From: an uncultured Oscillospiraceae bacterium
Lineage (GTDB): Bacteria > Bacillota > Clostridia > Oscillospirales > Acutalibacteraceae
Length of the DNA: 10,978 nucleotides
Reading direction: 5' to 3'
Assembly: GCA_902496265.1 (NCBI GenBank)
Contig: CABVAD010000016.1
Location: 1 to 10,978, forward strand
Below the pieces are notes generated by a model, which saw nothing but the letters and a program-made list of their open reading frames with translations, searched no databases and was not told where the DNA came from. Positions within the stretch are counted from its first letter, which is position 1, and every line of letters starts with the position of its first letter. Both the position numbers and the translations under genes were made by a program. Shown one piece after another: positions 5,968 to 10,978 of the stretch.

Positions 5968-7665
5968 ATGGACGAGAATAAGAATTTAACACCCGAAACC
6001 GAGGAGAGCGTAACCGCGGCTGTAAACGAGACCGCCGATACCGCTCCCGAAACGGATAAAAAGGCTAAGAAAGAGAAAAAACCGAAAAAGGAAAAGGCAA
6101 AAAAGAACAAAAAGCCGAAAAAGCTTAAAAATCAGGCACTTTTACGCAAGGGCGGCTTTTCTGTCGCCATAACGGCGGCGGTACTGGCGGGCATTATACT
6201 GCTTAACGTCCTTGTAAGCGCGCTTTCCACGCGTTTTGTGCTGGAATTTGATATGAGCGCCGAAAAGGAAAACTCAATGAGCGAGGAGAATATCGATTAT
6301 CTTAAAAGCCTTGACAGCGAGGTTCAGATAACCGTCTGTGCTACTCCCGAGGATTACGAGGGCGGATATATGAGCTATTACGCGCAGAATCTTTACAGCG
6401 TAACCTCCGACGCGACCGATTATTATAAGCAGACAATCAAGCTGCTCGACAAATATCCCGCGTATAACGGTAAAATAAGCCTTCGCTATGTCGATACTCA
6501 GGGTACGGAATTTACCGAGATTTCCTCTAAGTATTCCAATGAAAAGCTTTATTACGGCGATATTATAGTTTCCTGCACCAAAAACGGAAACGAGCGCTAT
6601 AAGGTTGTGGGCTTTAAGGATATATACAGCCTTTCGGAGGACAGCACCTACGCCTCCTACGGATATACGACAAGCACGGTCGGCGGCAACAATGTCGAAA
6701 CTGCGGTAACAAGCGCTATCGCGTATGTTACAAGCGACAAAACTAAAAAGGCAGCGCTTATAACAGGTCATTCCAAAAGCGACTATACCGCCGATTATCA
6801 GACCCTTTTAAAGGAAAACAATTATGAAATCACGGTGATTTCAGACAGTATGATAGGCAGTATTTCCGACGAATATGACGCGGTTATTATAGCCGCCCCG
6901 ACAACCGACTTTTTAGGCACCGAGCTTGACACGCTTTCCGCGTTTCTTGAAAACGACGGTAAGCTCGGAAAGGGACTTATTTTCTTTGCCGACGCTTCCG
7001 CGCCTTATCTTACCAACCTTTATGATTTCCTTGAGCAATGGGGAATCGCTGTTGGAGAGGGAATACTCTTTGAAACAAATTCCCAGAACTATATGCCCGA
7101 TGACCCGATGACTATGGGCTCTTATCCCGCAAGCAGCGATAACGATATTACAAGCGGTATGAATCTCTGCATTACGGGCTACAATGTGCCGATTACCGCC
7201 GCTTTCGATAACGAGGGGCTTATTACCGTAACCCCGCTTATGAGTACCCCCGAATCGGTTGTCGCCGCCCCTGTAGGTACGACTGCCGGCTGGACGGGTG
7301 CCGACGATTACACAAAGCAGAGCTATTCCACCGTAATTCAGGCGGAAATGTCCGACTATGACGACGACAACAACAAAATTTCAAGCTATGTTTTAGCCTT
7401 CAGCAGTACAGAGTTCATTCAGTCGGCGTATAATGAGCAGTCCTCTGTCGCCAACAAGAATATAACCCTTGCCGCGGCGGAACGCGCGGTCGGAGCGGAA
7501 AACACCGGTATTTCCTTTATTTCAAAGACAATCACGAACGAAAGCTATTCGGATTCCGTAACCGATTCGTCGGCGGGAATAATAAGAATTTTATTTATGT
7601 TCGTTCTGCCGATTGCCTGCATTGCTTTAGGAATCTACATCTTTATTAGGAGAAAGAATGCGTAA
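5968..7665 (+). CDS. GldG-like ABC transporter auxiliary protein (565 aa)
   Basis: A membrane-anchored accessory subunit of the ABC-2 system. The N-terminal 30 residues are acidic (TEESVTAAVNETADTAPE). A striking Lys-rich stretch follows at 31-54, then transmembrane helix 1 at about 64-87. A large extracytoplasmic domain covers about 90-537, with LEFDMSAEKENSMSEE right after the helix, as in the GldG/ABC_transp_aux family. It contains ALITGHSKSDY near 263-273 and YDAVIIAAPTTDF, a Rossmann-like segment. A C-terminal helix at about 538-560 ends in RRKNA. The topology is thus N-in, two helices, with the bulk outside. ATG 5968 was chosen because AAGGAGG at 5952-5958 is 9 bases upstream; an in-frame ATG at 5944 would overlap the permease and lacks such a site. 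The stop overlaps the next start (TAATG). Function in the complex is unknown. Confidence 0.88.
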   Translation: MDENKNLTPETEESVTAAVNETADTAPETDKKAKKEKKPKKEKAKKNKKPKKLKNQALLRKGGFSVAITAAVLAGIILLNVLVSALSTRFVLEFDMSAEKENSMSEENIDYLKSLDSEVQITVCATPEDYEGGYMSYYAQNLYSVTSDATDYYKQTIKLLDKYPAYNGKISLRYVDTQGTEFTEISSKYSNEKLYYGDIIVSCTKNGNERYKVVGFKDIYSLSEDSTYASYGYTTSTVGGNNVETAVTSAIAYVTSDKTKKAALITGHSKSDYTADYQTLLKENNYEITVISDSMIGSISDEYDAVIIAAPTTDFLGTELDTLSAFLENDGKLGKGLIFFADASAPYLTNLYDFLEQWGIAVGEGILFETNSQNYMPDDPMTMGSYPASSDNDITSGMNLCITGYNVPITAAFDNEGLITVTPLMSTPESVVAAPVGTTAGWTGADDYTKQSYSTVIQAEMSDYDDDNNKISSYVLAFSSTEFIQSAYNEQSSVANKNITLAAAERAVGAENTGISFISKTITNESYSDSVTDSSAGIIRILFMFVLPIACIALGIYIFIRRKNA

Positions 7666-9272
7666 TGAGTGATTTTCCCGAAAAAGAGAATACTGAAAAC
7701 GTCGCCGAGCCTGAGCTTGACGCCGCACAAGAAGCCTCAACCGTTTTTTCCGATCCCGCGGAGCATAAAAAAACCGCGTCAGGGCAGAAGAAAAAGCTTT
7801 TGCCCGCGGTTATTGCCGCTGTTCTTGCCGTGGCTGTGCTTGCGGGCGGAACGGTCGCGGTTATAAAGCTTATCCCCGAGCGCGAGGAGGAGTCTTCAAC
7901 TCCTTCTGTTGAGACAATAAAGGTGCTTGATCTGGATTCGGACGATTTCAGGACGGTTACCGTCACAAACGAAAACGGAACATTTAAGCTGTATTCGGTT
8001 GAGGAAGCCGCACAAAGCGACTCCTCGGAGTCTTCCTCGGAAACTTCAAGCAGCAAGCCCGAAATCAAGTGGTATCTTGAGGGCTATGACAAGGAGCTTA
8101 TTAATACATCGTCGGCGGGTTATATCGCGGGCTATGCCGCTTCGATTGAAGCCGTAAGAGAGGTTACGGCAAAATCCGACGAGGAGTGCGGGCTTAAAAA
8201 CCCCGCGGTAAGGGCAGACGTTGTAAAGAACGACGGCTCTGAATTTTCGGTACTTGTGGGTGACGAGTCGCCCGACAACACAGGAACCTATATCAAGCTT
8301 TCAACCGATGATAAAATCTATATCACCGAAAGCGACCTTAAGGGGGATTTCACCTTTGACGCGTTAAGCCTTGCCTCGGCCGACGCGATTGCGGGCGTTA
8401 CCGTCACGGACGCTATGAAGGACTATACCGATGATAACGGAGCGCTCAGCTCCTTTGACACAATAACGCTTACGGGCAAAAATTTCCCCGAAAAGGTGGT
8501 TTTAGCGCCTAATACGGACGGGAATCTTTCGGCTTATGCGGCCTATATGACCGTTTCCCCCACAAAGCGCATAGCCGACAACGTTGACGGCATATTTGAT
8601 TTGTTTAAAAGCGGCGTATCGGTTTCGGGAGCATATTCCTTTGATACCTCCGCTTCCGCACGAAAGAAGCTGGGGCTTGATAATCCCGACCTTACCGCTT
8701 CTATAAAAATCGGCTCTGTAACACAGACCTACTCCTTCAAGCAGCAGGAGGACGGCGACTACGCGGTATGGTATGAGGGTGCTAAGCTTATCAAAAAGGT
8801 ATCGGCGTCAAGCCTTTCCTTTATAGATTACAAGGTAAACAATTATTACGCTTCGTGGGTATGCTTGCAGTCAATAAACGAGCTGTCGAATTTTACGGTT
8901 AAAACACCCGATAAAACCTACAGCTTTGATATTGTATATGACGACAGCGAGGACGCGGAGGAAACCTACGTTATAACCTATGAGGGCAAGAAACTGGTAG
9001 CCGAAAATTTCCAGAGCTTCTATCAGGAATGTATTTCGCTTTCCTGCACGGATTATACAGTTGATAAGGTGAGCGGAGAACCGGCGATGTCGATTATCTT
9101 CACATATTCGGATACCTCGCGCGAAAAGACCGCTGTTGAGTTCAGAAAGGCGACCGAGACTAAATATCAGTACAGCATTGACGGTATCGATATGGGTAAA
9201 ATCAATTCTTCGGCGCTCAACAAAATTTTAAGGCTGGTCGAAAAGGTTGCAAACGGCGAAAGCATAAATTAA
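7665..9272 (+). CDS. DUF4340-like membrane-anchored protein (535 aa)
   Basis: The last gene of the ABC operon. The first 45 residues are hydrophilic and end in GQKKKLL. One transmembrane helix follows at about 46-68 (AVIAAVLAVAVLAGGTVAVI), so the rest is probably outside the membrane. A Ser/Glu-rich linker (SDSSESSSETSSS, 119-131) interrupts the early part of the outer domain. From about 136 (KWYLEGYDKELINTSS) the pattern of short beta strands, 'GLKNPAVRADV' and 'SVLVGDESPDNTGTYIKL' agrees with DUF4340, a family often found beside GldG-like genes. A second similar block (KKLGLDNPDLTASIKIGSVTQTYSFKQQ, around 335-365) suggests an internal duplication. There is no lipobox. The start is by TAATG overlap, with AGGAGA at 7649-7654. 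The likely role is a structural or substrate-handling partner of the GldG-like subunit; no enzyme activity is visible. Confidence 0.85.
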   Translation: MSDFPEKENTENVAEPELDAAQEASTVFSDPAEHKKTASGQKKKLLPAVIAAVLAVAVLAGGTVAVIKLIPEREEESSTPSVETIKVLDLDSDDFRTVTVTNENGTFKLYSVEEAAQSDSSESSSETSSSKPEIKWYLEGYDKELINTSSAGYIAGYAASIEAVREVTAKSDEECGLKNPAVRADVVKNDGSEFSVLVGDESPDNTGTYIKLSTDDKIYITESDLKGDFTFDALSLASADAIAGVTVTDAMKDYTDDNGALSSFDTITLTGKNFPEKVVLAPNTDGNLSAYAAYMTVSPTKRIADNVDGIFDLFKSGVSVSGAYSFDTSASARKKLGLDNPDLTASIKIGSVTQTYSFKQQEDGDYAVWYEGAKLIKKVSASSLSFIDYKVNNYYASWVCLQSINELSNFTVKTPDKTYSFDIVYDDSEDAEETYVITYEGKKLVAENFQSFYQECISLSCTDYTVDKVSGEPAMSIIFTYSDTSREKTAVEFRKATETKYQYSIDGIDMGKINSSALNKILRLVEKVANGESIN

Positions 9273-9275
9273 CAG

Positions 9276-9304
9276 TTGACAAAACAGGTTTTTTAGTTTA
9301 AAAT
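9276..9304 (+). promoter_or_regulatory. Consensus promoter of the FAD dehydrogenase gene
   Basis: A perfect TTGACA (9276-9281), a 17-base spacer and TAAAAT (9299-9304). It begins 4 bases after the stop of the DUF4340 gene and implies transcription from about 9311. The FAD gene therefore has its own strong start rather than depending on the ABC operon. Confidence 0.88.
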
Positions 9305-9317
9305 ATGAACGCAGTAG

Positions 9318-9349
9318 GGGCTGTGCTTTTGGAAAGAAAAGCGCAGCCC
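9318..9349 (+). promoter_or_regulatory. Stable leader hairpin upstream of the FAD dehydrogenase gene
   Basis: A 13-bp stem with one G-T wobble pairs 9318-9330 with 9337-9349 around the loop GGAAAG. It starts about 7 bases after the predicted transcription start. What follows, GATTTCTTGCG, is only mildly T-rich, so it is a weak intrinsic terminator at best. It may end read-through from the ABC operon, protect the 5' end of the FAD mRNA, or act in attenuation. The 3' arm can alternatively pair downstream: AGCGCA (9340-9345) with TGCGCT (9357-9362). Confidence 0.7.
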
Positions 9350-9389
9350 GATTTCTTGCGCTGTAAAAATTTTTAAAGGATGATATGAA

Positions 9390-10775
9390 ATGTCCCCGAA
9401 AAAATATGACGTTGCGATAATAGGCGGAGGAATAGGCGGTCTTATGGCGGCTTACCGTCTGCACAGGAATCTGCCCGAGGTTAAAATTGTAATCACCGAG
9501 CGCGGAAACACGCTTGAAAACAGGCATTGCCCCGCGGGAAAGAACAACACCTGCGTACATTGCAAGCATTGTTCGATAACCAGCGGCTACGCGGGAGCGG
9601 GAGCGTTTTCGGACGGTAAATTCAATCTCGGCACAGCCTACGGCGGAACGCTGGGCGAAGAGTTGGGAGACGACACCGCTAACAAATATATAAACGAGGT
9701 CGATAAGATTTTAAATACCTATTGCACCTCGGGCGAGCCAAAGGTTTACAAATCAAATGAGTCGCTGAAGCTTAAATGTCTTCAAAACAATCTGCGCCTG
9801 CTCGATATGAATGTAAAGCACTTGGGTACGGATAAAAACTATCTTACAATGCAGAATCTTATCCGCGCGCTGGCTGAGGACGGCACGGATATGTTCGCTT
9901 TCTATGATTGCGAAAGGGTAGAAAAGACCGACGGCGGCTATAAGCTTTACTATACGAACGGCGAAACGCTGGAAGCAGAAAAGATTATTATAGCCACAGG
10001 ACGCGGCGGAGCTAACTTTGTCGCCGACTTTTGCCGCGCGTTCGACGTGCGTATGCGCTCAAATCACGTTGATATCGGCGTAAGGGTTGAGATGAAGGAT
10101 ATAATCTGGAAGGAATTTTCCGATCAGATTTACGAGCCGAAAATTCTTTACAAAACAAAGACCTTCGAGGACCGCTGCCGTATGTTCTGCTTTAACAAGG
10201 GCGGACTTGTCTCGGCGGAAAACAACCACGGCATTATAACGGCGAACGGCCACTCCTTTGCCGACCCCGACAAAAAGACCGACAACTGCAACTTCGCCAT
10301 TCTTTCAAGCATACGCTTTACAGAGCCCTTTAATCAGCCGACCGAGTACGCTGAGAGCATTTCCCGCCTTGCTAATATGATAGGCAAGGGCAACGTTCTT
10401 GTTCAGCGCTTCGGCGATTTGGTGCGCGGCAGAAGAACAAACGACCACAGATTAGGTCAGAACACCGTTGTGCCGACCTTAAAGGCCACCGCGGGCGATA
10501 TTTCGCTGGTGCTTCCCCACAGAATACTCACCAATATCATTGAGACGATTTACGCCCTTGACCGCGTAGCTCCCGGAACCGCCAATGACGATACCCTGCT
10601 TTACGGCTGTGAGAGCAAGTATTATTCGATACGGCCTGTGTTTATGAACGATAAGTTTGAGCTTATCGACGGAGTTTATATTATCGGCGACGGCAGCGGA
10701 ATCTGCCGCGGACTGTCCCAGTCGGGAGCAATGGGAATATACGTTGCGGACTGCATTTCGGATGTTAGACACTAA
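9390..10775 (+). CDS. FAD-dependent dehydrogenase, COG2509-like (461 aa)
   Basis: A cytosolic flavoprotein of unknown substrate. A Rossmann FAD-binding motif GGGIGG (12-17) sits in DVAIIGGGIGGLMAA and is followed by an acidic end to strand 2 (VITERG, 34-39). A cysteine cluster comes next: Cys47, Cys55, Cys58 and Cys61, running into SGYAGAGAFSDGKFNL (65-80), a signature I associate with the 'uncharacterised FAD-dependent dehydrogenase' group. IIIATGRGG marks the second FAD contact, and the C-terminal GVYIIGDGSGICRGLSQSGAMG (428-449) closes the FAD site. The length is normal for the group and the gene looks intact. The start is supported by AAAGGA (9375-9380), 9 bases upstream; an ATG at 9385 is out of frame. 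It has its own promoter and terminator, so it is probably monocistronic. The four cysteines could bind a metal or Fe-S cluster; this is inference. Confidence 0.88.
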   Translation: MSPKKYDVAIIGGGIGGLMAAYRLHRNLPEVKIVITERGNTLENRHCPAGKNNTCVHCKHCSITSGYAGAGAFSDGKFNLGTAYGGTLGEELGDDTANKYINEVDKILNTYCTSGEPKVYKSNESLKLKCLQNNLRLLDMNVKHLGTDKNYLTMQNLIRALAEDGTDMFAFYDCERVEKTDGGYKLYYTNGETLEAEKIIIATGRGGANFVADFCRAFDVRMRSNHVDIGVRVEMKDIIWKEFSDQIYEPKILYKTKTFEDRCRMFCFNKGGLVSAENNHGIITANGHSFADPDKKTDNCNFAILSSIRFTEPFNQPTEYAESISRLANMIGKGNVLVQRFGDLVRGRRTNDHRLGQNTVVPTLKATAGDISLVLPHRILTNIIETIYALDRVAPGTANDDTLLYGCESKYYSIRPVFMNDKFELIDGVYIIGDGSGICRGLSQSGAMGIYVADCISDVRH

Positions 10776-10783
10776 ACATTAAA

Positions 10784-10813
10784 GGGCGGGTGATTGCACC
10801 CGCCTAATATTTT
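10784..10813 (+). terminator. Intrinsic terminator after the FAD dehydrogenase gene
   Basis: GGCGGGTG (10785-10792) pairs with CACCCGCC (10797-10804) around an ATTG loop, extended by a G-T wobble (10784/10805). The tail is TAATATTTT, T-rich but interrupted. It starts 9 bases after the stop codon. Confidence 0.85.
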
Positions 10814-10820
10814 CACTTTA

Positions 10821-10855
10821 TCTAATGTCTAAAATCTAATATCTAACATCTAAAT
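10821..10855. repeat. Five tandem heptanucleotide repeats (TCTAANN)
   Basis: Five units in a row: TCTAATG, TCTAAAA, TCTAATA, TCTAACA, TCTAAAT. The first five bases are invariant and the last two vary. Related heptads occur in inverse orientation at 10761-10783 (minus strand TTTAATG, TTTAGTG, TCTAACA), across the end of the FAD gene, so the terminator lies between two oppositely oriented repeat tracts. GATGTTAGA (10761-10769) and TCTAACATC (10842-10850) are perfect inverted copies. Confidence 0.8.
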
Positions 10856-10861
10856 TGCGGT

Positions 10862-10880
10862 ATTGTCATTTTTCGACAAT
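10862..10880. promoter_or_regulatory. Inverted repeat ATTGTC-N7-GACAAT
   Basis: Six-base perfect arms (10862-10867 and 10875-10880) flank a T-rich centre. It is flanked by TTGCGG on both sides (10855-10860 and 10881-10886). It lies about 65 bases upstream of the promoter at the right edge and could be an operator or a small hairpin; nothing decides between these. Confidence 0.4.
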
Positions 10881-10901
10881 TTGCGGGGATGGGAAAAAGC
10901 C

Positions 10902-10946
10902 AATTTGTAAATATGAACAAATTTTTAAAAAGGATTTCTAATTTGT
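10902..10946. promoter_or_regulatory. Repeated AATTTGT half-sites, candidate operator
   Basis: AATTTGT (10902-10908) and its inverted copy ACAAATT (10917-10923) are 8 bases apart. A third AATTTGT (10940-10946) shares its last base with the -35 box of the promoter at 10946-10974. Spaced repeats ending on a -35 box suit a transcription factor site. The A/T-rich context makes chance copies more likely than usual. Confidence 0.4.
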
Positions 10947-10974
10947 TGACTTTAACGGGGTAATGTGATACGAT
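10946..10974 (+). promoter_or_regulatory. Promoter directed out of the right edge
   Basis: TTGACT (10946-10951), a 17-base spacer and TACGAT (10969-10974). The start site would be about 10981, just beyond the window, so it must serve a gene to the right that is not visible here. The stretch 10856-10978 holds no gene. Confidence 0.65.
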
Positions 10975-10978
10975 AACA

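Noticed and set aside
4182..9272. True gliding-motility operon or a drug-export system
   Set aside because: No other gliding gene is present and nothing in the sequence shows a substrate. Only the Gld-like family resemblance is supported.
10821..10855. Short CRISPR-like array
   Set aside because: The units are 7 bases in direct contact with no spacers; this is a simple tandem repeat.

Overview
The window looks like a chromosomal segment of a low-to-mid-GC Gram-positive anaerobe, most likely class Clostridia and perhaps the Oscillospirales/Ruminococcaceae area. The basis is the archaeal/eukaryote-type prolyl-tRNA synthetase, strong GGAGG-type ribosome binding sites, several near-consensus sigma-A-type promoters with 17-bp spacers, a possible T-box remnant before proS, and Gld-like ABC/DUF4340 and COG2509-like genes of kinds I associate with gut Clostridia. 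The lineage call is an inference from gene content; no rRNA is present.

Layout. (1) 1-1559, plus strand: the end of a possible T-box leader, proS, and a strong intrinsic terminator. (2) 1569-3992, minus strand: a nucleotidyltransferase followed 12 bp later by nagA, both driven by a clear promoter at 3964-3992. Then comes a 165-bp spacer packed with hairpins, and a 77-codon hypothetical gene that converges on proS at the terminator. (3) 3993-4181: a divergent promoter region. (4) 4182-9272, plus strand: a tight four-gene operon of ABC ATPase, ABC-2 permease, GldG-like auxiliary protein and DUF4340 protein. Two of the three junctions are TAATG stop/start overlaps and the third has a 14-bp gap. 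(5) 9273-10813: a consensus promoter, a hairpin leader, a COG2509-like FAD-dependent dehydrogenase and a terminator flanked by heptanucleotide repeats. (6) 10814-10978: non-coding, with repeats, operator-like inverted repeats and a promoter firing out of the right edge.

How the genes work together. The nucleotidyltransferase/nagA pair points to amino-sugar handling: NagA returns GlcNAc-6-P to glucosamine-6-P, and the neighbour probably activates a sugar phosphate with an NTP. The Gld-like operon encodes a membrane machine: a cytoplasmic ATPase with an acidic C-terminal tail, a six-helix permease, and two membrane-anchored extracytoplasmic proteins. The arrangement resembles GldA/GldF/GldG of gliding Bacteroidetes, but no other gliding gene is seen here, so export or envelope maintenance is more likely than motility. 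The FAD enzyme has a four-cysteine cluster behind its Rossmann motif that could hold a metal or Fe-S cofactor.

No tRNA, rRNA, CRISPR array, prophage or insertion sequence was recognised. The most unusual items are the hairpin array at 1826-1911, the poorly described four-gene ABC operon, the cysteine-rich FAD enzyme with its hairpin leader, and the operator-like repeats at the right edge.
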